A DNA stretch of 64,000 nucleotides from Alviniconcha marisindica (GCA_018857735.1 JABMCL010002580.1:327501-391500), one strand, 5' to 3'. Shown: positions 40,704 to 52,184, counted from the stretch's first letter. Notes: generated by a model from the sequence alone, not told the origin. Program-made: numbers and translations.

Positions 40704-42085
40704 AATGGAGACATCCAATGCAATCATCCATCATTACTTCGGAAATATCCAATGTAATCATTCATCCTCATTTCTGAATTATCCAACACAATCGTCCATC
40801 CTCATTTATGAAACATCCATGCAATCATCCATCATCCAATGCAATCATCCATCCTCATTTCTTAAACATCCAGTGTGATCATCTATCCTCATTTCTGAAA
40901 CATCCAATGCAATTATCTGTCCTCATTTCTGAAACATCCAACACAATCATCCATTCTTATTTCTTAAACATCCAATGCAATCATTCAACACAATCATCCA
41001 TCCTCATTCCTAAAACATCCAATGCTATCATCCATCCTCATTTCTGAAACATCCAATGCAATCATTCACCCTCATTTTTGAAATATCCAATGCAATCATC
41101 CAGCCTCATTTCTGAAACATCCAACACAATCATCCATCCTCATTTCTGAACCATCCAATGCAATCATCCATCCTCATTTCTGAAACATTCAACACAATCA
41201 TCCATCCTCATTCCTGAAACATCCAACATTATCATCCATCCTCATTTCTGAAATATCCAACACAATCATCCAGCCTCATTTCTGAAATATCCAATGCAAT
41301 CATCCAACACAATCATCCATCCTCATCTCTGAAACATCCAATGCTATCATCCATCCTCATTCCTGAAACATCCAATGCAATCATTCAGCCTCATTTCTGA
41401 AACATCCAACACAATCATCCATTCTTATTTCTGAAACATCCAATGCAATCATCTATCCTCAATTCTGAAACAGCCAATGCAATCATCCATCCTCATTACT
41501 GAAACATCCAATGCAATCATCCATTCTTATTTCTGAAACATCCAATGCAATCACCCAACACAATCATCCATCCTCATTTCTGAAATACCTGACGCAATCA
41601 TCCATCCTCATTCCTAAAACATCTAATGCAATCATCCATCCTCATTTCTGAAACATCCAATGCAATCATCCATTCTTATTTCTGAAACATCCAATGCAAT
41701 CATCCATCACATTCATCCATCCTCATTTCTGAAACATCTAAAGCTATCATCCATCCTCATTTCTGAAACATCCAACACTATCATCCATCCTCATTTCTGA
41801 AACATCAAACGTAATCACCATCCTCATTTCTGAAACATACAATGCAACCATCCAACACAATCCTCATTTCTGAAACATCAAACGCAATCATCCATTCTTA
41901 TTTCTGACACATCCAATGCAATCATCCAATACAATCATCGATCCTCATTTCTGAAACATCCAATGCAATCATCCATCCTTATTTCTGAAGCCTTCAACGC
42001 AATCATCCATCCTCATCTCTGAAACATTCATCCATCCTCATTTCTGAAGCATCCAACGCAATCATTCATCCTCATTTCTCTGCTG
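40704..42085 (-). repeat. Minisatellite of about 34 bp overlapping the kinase stop codon
   Basis: About 40 units. On the kinase strand they read ttcagaaatgaggatggatg, attg and a tgttggatg/cattggatg spacer. The first unit forms the last codons and stop of the kinase (AGAAATGAGGATGAATGA), so the array would occupy its 3' UTR. Confidence 0.93.
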
Positions 42086-42542
42086 GAGCTGTTGTGAGCC
42101 TTGCTGCTTGCTTCTTCTTCTCCTTCTCTTGCCAGCATTTGGCTTTGTAGATGCTGGGGCTTCCTGGGCTGCTGGTTGCCTGTTGTGGCCACCATGAGAC
42201 ATCACTGCTCTAAGCATAAAAGCCTGTTCCATTTCTCTCATCTTTGAAATCCAGCTGCGATCATTTTCAGTTAGTTGGTGAGCAACTTCAAAGCATTTCT
42301 GCAGCACCATCTCAAATCGAGTTTCGCTTCCAAATTCCTGTAATCCTTCAATACCATACGAAAGCACTTCACTAGCGATCAAATTCATCACATCCACTTC
42401 AAACATCCGGTATAGCACACACATCCCTTTGCACATTCTTGCAAAGAAATCCTTCCCCTTCTTTGACTGGAACCAGACACCAGACAGTGGAACACTTTTG
42501 GGTACTGATGAAACAAGATGCTCCAGATCTGGACTGTTGTAT
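42062..42542 (-). CDS. Kinase exon 13 (unrecognised C-terminal region, stop)
   Basis: Acceptor gtgagcag; 481 nt complete the frame to TGA at 42062-42064. It encodes about 110 residues with helical character (FFARMCKGMCVLYRMFEVDV), then a low-complexity stretch, a basic cluster KRRRRRSK and the terminal RNEDE. The last codons coincide with the adjacent minisatellite unit. Confidence 0.82.
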
Positions 42543-45338
42543 CTGCTCACATACACAAAATGGAAAGAAAATAAAAATAACCAAATACAGTACAAGATTC
42601 AATGGGGGGAAAAACCCACAAAAACACTAAATAAAATACATTGGAGGGGGGGGGGGGGGGGGCAGGGTTGAAATCTTTGGGGCCCAAGGAGGACAACTTG
42701 CTGCATCCACCATAGCTCAGATGTACACAACATGTGCCGTAAGCATGGCCCCTTTGATAAAAAACATAAAATCCATAGGGTATTTATAAACACAATCCTT
42801 TTTCTTTTTTTTTAATAATTATACTCTGTTTCACAAACCACATTTTGAGAAGGCCAATTCCTTCAACATAAAACACCCAGTTACTTACTTACCTCAACAT
42901 GAAGTGACTGGGATCATCCAAGTTACTTTCTTTGGGATAAATATACAATCTTTCATTGTTTCTATGGCTTTGTAGACAGTTCAAATAAACAAGGATTAAA
43001 CAGAGCAAACATCAAATGAACATCACTAAAGTACCAACATCAAATGAATATAACTAAAGTAGCAACATCAAATGAATATCACTAAAGTATGAACAGCAGA
43101 CTTCTAGAACTTTATAAACTATATATTTCTTTTAGACAGACAGCTCACACAGCGACATTTTGAGGAAAGAAGTATCACAACATCCTGACTGGCTCAACTG
43201 TGTTGCATACTAGCAGAAGGATAGTTTTATACAGCAATGCCTGTGGGCAGGTTCCACCAAAACACACACCAACTCCACTAGCTACCAAATTCATGCTATG
43301 TCCTGCTTTTTGGCAGGGCAATGCAGATGCAATGCGTGCAGGCACTCACCAGTTTCACTCCCTTTCACATCGTCTATTATCAGTGTTATTAGCAAGTTTC
43401 TTATATGCCTCTAGCAAAACAAACACAATTCACCTTTCCTGTAGTCGTTCAATCTGAGCAGATTTGATTTTCAAGAGTACATTTGCCTTTTTCAATTTGG
43501 TCTGGAGCAGGTATGGGCTGGCTTTCCGCAGTCTCTTTCTCAGATGTTTGACGAATGCATTCTTCCTCTCAACTCTCTCTTTCAGCATCCTGATTTCCTG
43601 ATGAAGAAGAATATCAACAATCAAAAATGCATGTTAAAATAAAAAAATAAAAAAAATCATCTAATAATGGTAAGTAAGAATAAATAGACAAGCAAAAATT
43701 AAGTTTAAAACAAAACAACAAAAAAAGAACAACAAAGAAGGGCAGGGATTCCAGATCTGTCAGTCTTCTACTGAGGCAAGTCAGCTCAGCTGAATAAATT
43801 CCCCAAGCAGGTTACATTTCCCAGTGATAGTGAAACAGAAGACATAAAATAATACCTGCTCTTGGTTCAGAAAAAGAGGTCCACGCAGCAGTTCAGTTGC
43901 CGATGGCCTTTTCTTTGCTTCCTTTTGAGCCATTTTCTTCACTGCATTTGCCTGAAAGCAATAAGACGTTGTTTTTTTAAATCTATTTACATATCCCTAC
44001 ATATGGCATATCAAACATGGTTAACTGTGTTAGGATACACCCCACTAATTCCACACACCTGTGACAAAAACACACAAAGTAATAATAATAATTAAAGTAC
44101 TTATAAAGTGCAAAATCTTGTCCATAGATGTTAGAGACTATTCTAAGCACATACACACACACACGCACGCATGCACGCACACACGCATGCATGCACACAT
44201 GCACTCACACACATGCATACACACACACATGTACACACAAACATTCTGACTATACACAGCTTAAAACAGGCAGCAAACAGACTTGAGATGGATGAAGACA
44301 GCAGCATGGAACAGAAAACATGGCAGGTCTACAGTTTTGGGGAGAAAAAAAGTTTTTAGGTTACATTTGAATGAGTGAAACAAACACATAAACAAACATG
44401 CACACACACTTTCTGTGTCACACATGCATGCACACATGTATGCATGCATGCATGTACACACACAAACTACTGCACAGTAACTCATGACTAACCTGTTTTT
44501 TCCATGCTTTCTTTTTCTTAAGCTCTGCAGGCAGATATCCATTCTGAAGGTTTTGAGCAACCTCCACCACCTCCATCACTGTGGACATCTTGTGAAACAT
44601 TTCTAGGAATATGACTCCCAGACTATACACATCACTCTGCAATCATAATGAAAGCATGGGGACAACTAAGTTGTATACCCTTCTCCGCAAGAAGAATACT
44701 GGCTGACAATTTTTAAATTGTGTTTTGGTGTATGTGTGTGTAACCGAGTATCCTGTGTGTGTTCCTGGCCACAACCCTTTAACCTTTTTCTTTTCTTTCT
44801 GTCATCCTTTCTCTTTTTTGATTGGGTGGGAGTTTTATGGCCCTAATTATTTGAGGTGTTAAAACTTGCACTCTGTGCCTGCCGCATCCTCTTTCCCCCA
44901 GTGTCCCTGCAGAAGCAGGTTGTTGTTTAGTTTGAGCTGTTGCCTGGGCACCAATGTGTCTGATTCAGGGGAGAGCCTACACCGTTTCCTGGTTGGTACT
45001 TGGTGCAAATAAAAGTTATGTTATAGCAACTGTTGACTTGTGACTCTTCATTCATGCTTCCAACCTGCTTCCCTCACTCTCCACCCCGCTCCCCTACATG
45101 TGTATTCATGTTTGTATGTGTGTAGCTGTGCATGTATATGCATGTGAGTATGTCTCTGCCAAGTGCACATGCATGGTTGCCAGTATGCAATCATGTAAGC
45201 AAAGCTCTGCGTATGTTCATTTCCGTGTAAATGTGTGCCTAAATAAGCATGTGCATAATAATATGGGCGCATCTGTGACAGCATGTACAGCCATATATGC
45301 ATATATGGCCATCTTATAGTATGCAAGTATGTGTGCAA

Positions 45339-45395
<57 letters not shown>

Positions 45396-47077
45396 ATGTG
45401 TGTGTGTGTGTTCATGTTTGTGTGTCAGTTGTATGGATGTGTGTGTGTGTATGGGAGTGTCTGTATGCCTGTGTGTGCATCCATGTGTCCAATTGTTTGG
45501 AATTCACTGCCACTGAATATCTGCCTCTCCTCATCTTTGTCATCTTTTAAAGCTCAACTTAAAACACACCTCTTCCACACAACCTTTCAGTAATATCTAC
45601 CCATCTGTCTGTCTGCCTTAAGGAAAGCTAACTGTGTGTTGTAAATAAAGAATAAAGAATAGCTGAATGGTCTTTTTTGCTTGGATTTTTTTGTTTCAGT
45701 GTTGTTGTATGTATGTATGCATAGTACTTGCTCAGTGTATTGATTGTTATGATTGTTTCTTTGTATAGTTTGCATTGTGATATTGTACAGTGCCATGTCC
45801 TCATAATATTTTCATGGGGTATGTCTCTATAAAAGAGTCATTCTTATTATCGTGGTTGTTAGCATGCAAGCATATGTGCAGAGGTATCTGCGTGCACTAC
45901 CTTCTCATCGTACTCCTCACAAGACAGCATCTCAGGAGCAGCATATGGAGGAGTTCCAACACCATACCTGCCTCTGCTGCCTAAAACAGCAAGAACAGAT
46001 GCTTTGGTTGACTCACATGAACTTCATATATCACAAGGTTAATGGGATTTTTTTAAATTTTAAATCAAGTTCATTTAACTTGCTGAAGAAATTATTTGGC
46101 TGGTTCAGTTAGTAAAAGCATCATGTGAATCTTCAGGGTGTGTTTGCTTTCAGTTTCGCGTACCGATTAGCGATGCTTTCAGCGCCATAACATTCAGTTG
46201 TCTTGCATGCCCTCAAACTGAAGCAACTGATGCTGCCATCATTGGCCTCTTGCTGACTTCATAAGAATGTCAGAGTTAAAACCATATAGCATGTGAGTTG
46301 TGTAACATTCCAATATTTGGATTACTTTCTGCTCTGGTATCTTCCCCATCAGTGAAATCTCTGAAGTCAGAATGCAGCTACCATAATTGTGGGTAACAGT
46401 GATCTTGTATGTCGGATGGCACATACACACAGATGGGGAAACTGGTGGGCAAGCTACCTTTTCACCCAACACTGAGTGAAATGAAGACCATAGATAAACA
46501 AACTGTAGTCATTGTTATTGTCATCTTCAGCTTCAGATGTCTCAATGTGGATGTAGATTATGTCTGAATTTTGTACAGTGTGCCAAGCTCTAATTTTATG
46601 TTAGAGGTTCGTGCTTCATACATATTTCATTCTTCTTCTTCTTATTACTATCAACTGGAGTCTTGGGCTTTCTGCAACTGTTCATGCAACTATTACTTCT
46701 CTCTTGTGATCGCCCTTGCCTTTGCTGCCTACGTTTTCCAACAGTTTGTTCTGATTAGTTTTGTGTTTCTGTCTTTAGTTCTGTCCAATGAAACTGAAGA
46801 TGTAACTTGTGCTGAGTTTATCTTCTTCTCTGTCTGGGCAAGTTTTTTTTAAATCAATAAATCTTGTTTGTCTTCCTATATTCCAGCTGTCATCTAGTTC
46901 CCTGGCATGCTGTATAAGCAGACTGTCCTTAATCATTACAATGTGTACAAATAAATGTTTCCCTTTGCTAATTAAAGCACCAACAACAGCATGCATTATG
47001 GTATTACATGTCAAAGACTCTACACATGTTTAAAGATCACCAGAGTCAGAAGAAAAATGAGATATGCAAATGAACTG

Positions 47078-47160
<83 letters not shown>

Positions 47161-50044
47161 TTGAACAAATAATCTTTATTTTACGAGGGTAGTGGAGTAG
47201 ACACAGGGTCTTTTTACATCCAGCCCTCACCCATGAGGGACTAATTCTACTAATACTACACATACACATGTATTTCAGATACACAAAAACTCAGGTATAC
47301 ATCTAAACTGTACAGGATATTAGTTCACATAAGTTTAGGGCGAAAAAGTGGTGGAAAAACAAACAAAGCAACAACAAAAAAAGAGAGAAACTGAGATGTC
47401 CCAGATCTAGCTGCATGCTTTGGCATACCGTTTAAAACTGCAGAGCTCTGTGCTTCTTCCTCCTCTGAAATGCATCCTTTTGCCAGACCAAAATCTCCAA
47501 TCTTAACAGAATTATCTTTCTGAAGGAAAATATTTTCAGGCTGAAAGAAAAAAATCAAAACAAAATAAAGTATAAAAAGGCAAACCTCAGTGGCATAAAA
47601 ACATTTGAATAGAACAGAACAAGAACAATTTGCTTGAACACATACCTTCAAAAGGTCAACACCAAAACAGAAAATAAACACAAACAGAAAATGCTTCCCA
47701 TGGCAGTTTTTGTGTGTGTTCAGTTTACTTCTACAGCGCCAAGAATCATCCTAAAATTAAACCATTTCATTCTTCTGACTAATGGCACGGTAGCGCATGT
47801 GCCTGTTATCAAAGCAACTGGATATTTGCGTGCTGCCTACTCTTAGTACCATTACTAATCTGCAAAACATTACAATCTTAACTGCTATAGAACAGACAAT
47901 TAATGTTCATCACCTCCTGCAAATAAAGGCCAATCAGAATTGTTTGAGAAAAAAAAATGCACAAGACAATGTTATCTGTTAGCACCTTGAGGAAAAGAAC
48001 TGCATGCAACACTGGAAACTGTATCTTTCAGTTTATGCTCATAAAATTTGGTGCATGCAAGAATATGATGCCAAAAAAGATAATCATTCACCTTCAGATC
48101 TCGATGAATCAAGCCTTGTTCATGGATGTATTCCACTCCACGTAAAATCTGGCGGAATATGTCCATGATTTCCTCTTGTCCATCTGTTGATGCTACAGGA
48201 CGGAAGAAAAACAAATTTCATTTATATGGTTAGCATCGGGGGAGCCAAAATCTGATTCAGCTGCTGGAAGGACCTCCCCACCCCCTGCTTCCCCTCCCCC
48301 CGATATTCATAGTACTCTGTTTAAGGTCTTCGACACCTAAATATAATGCCTCAACAATCAGTGACTTGCTAGTTTTTGTTTTATACATTTCAATAAAAAA
48401 TAAACAAAACAAAATCCCTTTTTTTATAACTGCTATAATTGATATAACTATTTTTATAACTGCTATAATTGATATAACTTTTTTTTTATAACTGCTATAA
48501 TTGATATAACTTTTTTTTTTATAACTGCTATAATTGATTTAATTTTTTTTATAACTGCTATAATTGATATAACTTTTTTTATAACAGCTATAATTGATAT
48601 ATAATATAAAATGATATAACTGCAGCTCAGAGTGACCAAAACATATAAACATGTCTAACTCTTTCTAAAGGGTGTGACGGGGCACTCTAGTTTCATAACT
48701 TTTGACAAATACTCCCCCCCTGCCCCCCACCAAAAAATATAGCTTACCTCCACCAGAACTTGAAGATGCGTTTCTTTTCTCAATCCACTTTCTTAGTGTT
48801 GATGTACACAACTCCATCTGAATGTACAAGATGCTGGAGCACACCTGCTGATCAAAAGTCAAATTCTTACTTTTATCTTTAAACACAAACAGAGCTCTAA
48901 CAATGCCAGTTGCCAACAGACATGCAACAGAGTTAATTAGCACTTGAAATACGTAACACAAATACAACAATAAAGAGCTGAGTCACTTACAGTAACTCTC
49001 ACCTGGCAAGTGTGTAAATACAAGGTACAGAAACTACACCAGAGGCACATCCTTCAAAGCTTATTGCCCTGTGGTGTTTAGAAAAAGGTGCCTAAATATT
49101 TACCATTACTGTTCCTCTTCTTCTCATTATTTTGTGCATGCAAAAACAACATTGACCGGTTGATTCAATACTTTACCTCCGACTTTGTTCCTTGTGATGT
49201 CTCGCCACTTTGTCCTTCAGTGTCACCTTGGCCTTTTCTGTGAATATCAGCATAATTTCCTTTGTAAACCAAAAGCCCATCATTCTAAAACTTGCGAAAG
49301 CAAGCACAGAGCAAGCGCCCACCACAGTGTGCAAACAGTAGGACCTTCAATCAAAGTCCTGGGAGCATAAGCAGCTGGCTTGTTTGCGTGCATGCATGCA
49401 CATCATTGCACAATGGTTGGGTGTCACACTATCCAATAAAAAATAGCTGGATTTACTATGCCCCAAGCCATTGATCAAACCAACTGTCAGAGTGAAAGCC
49501 CCCAAAGTTTGCTGTCATCCAACTAATTTTTTAATTTATTGATTAAAATTAATGTACACTTTTGGGGGGGGGGGGGAGGAATATGACACATCAATGAATA
49601 ATAAAAACATGGACCATCCACAAACTTATAAAAGCAGATGGGGTGCAAGAAAGGTTAATCATAGTTCAGGAGCTGTGTGAGAGTCGAGGTGGCCGTCCTG
49701 AGCTGTCCGTCCTAACGAGCCTTCTGGTTTCCGTGGACGTAAAGATTTATTGAACCGTGCTTCGGCATTGGTCACAACTTGTTCCTAATATGTCAACTGA
49801 CATCTGAGGACATTAAGCATCACTTCATCAGAAAGGTTAATCATAAAACCACCATTCTAAAAAGTAGGCTGTTTGGTGCATCATGGGTGGGGTGAGTCAA
49901 AACTAAAAAAGTATGCACACACGATCAACCAGCTCTTCAGCAGACTAAGGTGGCTGTCCAGAAATGTGCATTTCATTGTTAGGCTGGCTGTGACAAACAG
50001 GCACTGGACATGTGGTGACAGACCTACATACTAAAAGAAGTAGC

Positions 50045-50075
<31 letters not shown>

Positions 50076-52184
50076 CCAAGTGGTTTACAACATGTACAAT
50101 GGACAATCACAGAGGTTTGAATCCTCATTCTGGCCTTGATGGTGAAGAGAGCTTCCAAACCTTTTGTACAACACCCCTTGGTTATGATGATACGCAACTG
50201 TACCAAGTTTGCAAACCAGAAAGGTGTCCCAGAAACTTTCAGCACTATTAATATCATTAATGAGACTAGTGTCACAAAAGCGCTGACCAGACACTGACCA
50301 TGCACTGAACAAAGCATCAGGACTTACCCTGAATCTTTGCCTGCTGCATCTCCGAGTGAGTTTCCTTCCACAGATTCTTCATTTTCACTCTGTGTAAAAC
50401 AGGATGCTGACCCAGACTGCACCTGATCAGACTCATCATCTGCAGGTTAAAAAAGAAAGGAAAAAAAAAGAAGGTGGAAGTTTACAAACCAAACAAATGG
50501 AACTGTAAAAACAGACCACAACTTTTGAAGAGAAAGGAGAGGCCAAACAGATAAGAACTTAGGTCTCTCTGCTTACCAGCCTAACGCCTTACCGCTAGGC
50601 CAAACCAGCTAACAAACGCATGCTGGCGAAGCGCATGGATTTTAACAAATTATCGAGTCAATCGGTGCACATAAGAGCCATAAAACTTTCCACAGCTACC
50701 TCACAACATCACCCACACAAGAAAGAAAGCAGGGTTAGAAGGTCAAGTTGGCTAAGGGAAAACAGGTCACTAGGTAACTACTGATGATGCACTTTTGCTC
50801 AGTTTTTAAACCATTACATTATTCAACCTACCTGAAATGTCTCCATCTTCTGTCCAAGAAGAATGGTACCGAACAATATTAGAATGGGAGAGAGCAGACA
50901 GAGCTTGTACTTCTCTCAGCTGTAGAACACACAACAATGGCATAAATTCAATGTTTGATTTACACCAAATGACCAATAAACAAAATAAACAAAATAAAAA
51001 TACAGGCTTCTACTTTTTGATATTATATATAAATTATAATCACCATAAAATATCTAGTGATTATCTAGAAGCCTGTAATGAGATCAGATGGATCACTCCA
51101 AGTCCTAAGACAAACACCTTTAAGGTAATTAGCCCATCCCTAATATAAGTAATAAGCCTTATGGTTTCTGTGGACGTTAAGCACCATGTTTACTTACTCA
51201 CTTTAAGGTAAAATTCTGTTCCAAGCCAAGTGACGACCCTGCTTAACCAATATCTACTCTGTTCAAGGACCTTCTAGTCCTTGCTATTAATATTATAATG
51301 CTAAGCTACTGATGAGTAGATATCAGAGATTCACAGAGAGAGAGACAGGGTAGGACTAGGAGGTTCCAAAAACCAGACAGATAATTCATAACTCTTGACG
51401 GATGAAATAAATTGCATGCTGGATGTCATACCAGTTCTTTTTCTCTCTTCTTGTTGAAGCGAACCTTTTTGACAGCATATTTCTTGCGATCCAGGTGGTG
51501 CAAGGCCTGCACAGAAATGAATTATGTAAAATAAAAATTAAAACAAATCACTGATGCTTCACTGTTTTTTCTACAGGTAAACTGATCTTGTGGTACCTGT
51601 ATCTTTTGGGGTCACAATTTTACTTGTCAGCGTGAGCAGTGACAAGCAAAGATCAACAATTTTCATCTCTTTTTAATCAAGTGGAAGCTCTCTTTCTTGT
51701 TAGAGTGAAGTTATTGACTAAAGTGGGGTCGATGATGGCTAGAGCTGTGCCGGTTGGGGACTGCTACATTAGCCAGATTGGTCAAGTCAGATACCTGAAA
51801 ACTAGTTAATAGTTGTTTTGTCATTGTTGTTGTTGTCTCTATAGCTTACAGCGATGTACACACCAAGTCAAATAACTGAACAGTGGCAAAATATTGACAG
51901 CTATACCTGAATTCTGATCTCATTTACATGAATCTGGGTGGGTTTTCAGTGCTATTTGAATTATTTTGATGCACACACCAAATGCAACATTGAAACAAAC
52001 AAACAAAACAACAACAAACGCAAATCACATATTTCAACACGTTCAAAGTAACATTCTTCAAATCATGAGAGTACCAAATTTCAGCTTTAACAACATTAAT
52101 TGTTACCTTATACACATAACCCTGGCCACCACCACCAAGTCGTTCCAATTCATCGAAGTCTGTGCCATAGCTTCTTCTGTCCAT
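42062..52184 (-). CDS. eIF2-alpha kinase family Ser/Thr protein kinase (HRI/PKR-like), 13 exons, complete
   Basis: Thirteen exons with AG/GT borders join without a frame break into 563 residues. The kinase domain starts almost at residue 1: glycine loop LGGGGQGYVY (16-25), YAVKK with Lys39, C-helix Glu54, NIVRYHSSW (65-73). A Ser/Glu/Gly-rich insert (about 81-138) follows, then YIQMELC (146-152), the eIF2-kinase signature. Next come HRDLK (201-205), DFG (221-223), GTPPYAAPE (251-259), SDVYSLGV, and KRPSATELL closing the domain. The C-lobe resembles HRI (EYDEKSDVYSLGV, the LPAEL region, a coiled coil after the kinase); the N-lobe start also recalls PKR. Family members phosphorylate eIF2-alpha Ser51 under stress. 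The heme-binding N-terminal domain of HRI and dsRNA-binding domains are absent. In-frame TAA six bases before the ATG supports this start. Residues 402-563 are unrecognised. Confidence 0.88.
43434..43597 (-). CDS. Kinase exon 12 (coiled coil)
   Basis: Acceptor tcttcatcag and donor GAAAG|gtgaat, ending in phase 2. It encodes a basic, Leu-rich heptad-like helix beginning EIRMLKERVERKN. HRI also has a coiled coil right after its kinase domain. Confidence 0.8.
43856..43951 (-). CDS. Kinase exon 11 (end of C-lobe)
   Basis: Acceptor gctttcag and donor CAG|gtatta, phase 0, 32 codons. It encodes KRPSATELLRGPLF, including the conserved C-lobe Arg. Confidence 0.85.
44085..44250 (-). repeat. Dispersed repeat with (TAA)n end and CA/CGCA tract
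   Basis: agactattctaagcacatac then (CA)n and (GCATGCA)-rich sequence. It shares agactattctaagcacatac with 58358-58377, also next to a (TAA)n-like end. It lies in intron 10 of the kinase. Confidence 0.7.
44493..44636 (-). CDS. Kinase exon 10 (helices F-G)
   Basis: Acceptor gattgcag and donor CAG|gttagt, phase 0, 48 codons. It encodes SDVYSLGVIFLEMFHKM and a Lys-rich end. Confidence 0.88.
44739..45098 (+). mobile_element. Candidate solo LTR (360 bp)
   Basis: Starts TGTAACCGAGTATCC and ends CTCCCCTACA, with TGTA/TACA termini. It has a polyadenylation-type AATAAA near 45009 followed by TGTTGACTTGTGACTC. Both flanks show TGTG, a possible 4-bp target-site duplication, though the left flank is TG-rich. 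It has no internal retrotransposon genes. It lies in intron 9 of the kinase gene. Confidence 0.6.
45340..45396. repeat. (TG)n microsatellite
   Basis: TG units in intron 9 of the kinase, just upstream of a retrotransposon 3' end. Confidence 0.95.
45475..45662 (+). mobile_element. Non-LTR retrotransposon 3' end (CR1/L2-like)
   Basis: Reads VWNSLPLN then SSSLSSFKAQLKTHLFHTTF and stop, the typical C-terminus of CR1/L2 ORFs. The tail is gtaaataaagaataaagaa. Confidence 0.8.
45901..45980 (-). CDS. Kinase exon 9 (P+1 loop)
   Basis: Acceptor ctgttttag and donor AAG|gtagtg; 80 nt from phase 1 to phase 0. It encodes YGVGTPPYAAPEMLSCEEYD then EK, supplying the APE motif that would otherwise be missing between exons 8 and 10. 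The usual eIF2-kinase form here is SPE rather than APE. Confidence 0.8.
47081..47158. repeat. (GA)n microsatellite
   Basis: About 38 GA units with one GG interruption, in intron 8 of the kinase. Confidence 0.97.
47429..47540 (-). CDS. Kinase exon 8 (DFG and activation segment)
   Basis: Acceptor ttttctttcag; donor AAACG|gtatgc chosen because its phase 1 fits the next exon. It encodes PENIFLQKDNSVKIGDFGLA and an acidic activation segment (SEEEEAQSS). Confidence 0.85.
48092..48192 (-). CDS. Kinase exon 7 (catalytic loop)
   Basis: Acceptor ccgtcctgtag and donor AAG|gtgaat, phase 0. It encodes IFRQILRGVEYIHEQGLIHR then DLK, with catalytic Asp203. Confidence 0.9.
48415..48605. repeat. About 31-bp tandem array
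   Basis: Six units of ttttttataactgctataat and tgatataact in intron 6 of the kinase. Confidence 0.93.
48748..48847 (-). CDS. Kinase exon 6 (hinge region)
   Basis: Acceptor ttgatcag and donor GGAG|gtaagc, ending in phase 1. It encodes SSILYIQMELCTSTLRKWIE, the eIF2-kinase hinge signature. Confidence 0.85.
49177..49237 (-). CDS. Kinase exon 5 (end of kinase insert)
   Basis: Acceptor tattcacag and donor GGAG|gtaaag. The 61 nt restore phase 0. It encodes GQGDTEGQSGETSQGTKSE. Low complexity makes this the least constrained exon of the model. Confidence 0.65.
49668..49775 (-). repeat. Dispersed repeat R1 copy
   Basis: aggagctgtgtgagagtcga, ggtggccgtcctg and ccgtggacgtaaag match the R1 core in reverse orientation. 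It lies in intron 4 of the kinase. Confidence 0.75.
50043..50078. repeat. (CAA)n microsatellite
   Basis: About 11 caa units. Confidence 0.95.
50328..50439 (-). CDS. Kinase exon 4 (acidic kinase insert)
   Basis: Acceptor aacctgcag and donor CAGG|gtaagt, ending in phase 2. It encodes an Asp/Ser/Glu/Gly-rich, probably disordered insert, at the place where eIF2 kinases carry their variable kinase insert. Confidence 0.75.
50514..50611 (-). mobile_element. tRNA-derived SINE 5' fragment, copy D
   Basis: The reverse complement begins agctggtttggcctagcgg and continues to cttcaaaagttgtggt, matching the first ~95 bp of copies A-C. It is 5'-only and lies in intron 3 of the kinase. The detached 3' tail of the same family lies at 51145-51201. 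Confidence 0.85.
50832..50919 (-). CDS. Kinase exon 3 (C-helix)
   Basis: Acceptor ttctacag and donor TCAG|gtaggt, ending in phase 1. It encodes LREVQALSALSHSNIVRYHS followed by SWTEDG, a typical eIF2-kinase N-lobe. Confidence 0.85.
51145..51201 (+). mobile_element. SINE tail fragment
   Basis: taataagccttatggtttctg, tggacgttaagcaccatg and tttacttact are the 3' end of the 2.9-kb SINE family. Confidence 0.85.
51432..51506 (-). CDS. Kinase exon 2 (VAIK lysine)
   Basis: Acceptor tttctgtgcag and donor CTG|gtatga, phase 0. It encodes RKKYAVKKVRFNKK, with the ATP-positioning Lys39. Confidence 0.85.
52107..52184 (-). CDS. Kinase exon 1 (start and glycine loop)
   Basis: Starts ATGGACAGAAGAAGC with an in-frame TAA two codons upstream and no plausible acceptor between them. 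It ends VYK|gtaaca in phase 0. It encodes FDELERLGGGGQGYVYK. Confidence 0.85.

Noticed and set aside
43983..44250. CRISPR-like regular repeats (ACGCATGCATGC-type spacing)
   Set aside because: It is an imperfect CA/GCATGC microsatellite in a eukaryotic intron, with no constant repeat or unique spacers.
46571..46852. 93-codon hydrophobic plus-strand frame
   Set aside because: It lies antisense in kinase intron 8 within T-rich sequence, so hydrophobicity is expected from composition; no other support.
47421..47428. Longer alternative for kinase exon 8 ending at ..ACATCTCA|gtttct (about 47390)
   Set aside because: That donor is weak and in the wrong phase for the exon 9 acceptor chosen here; the upstream gtatgc donor joins cleanly to GC AGC AGA GGC and gives the expected activation segment.
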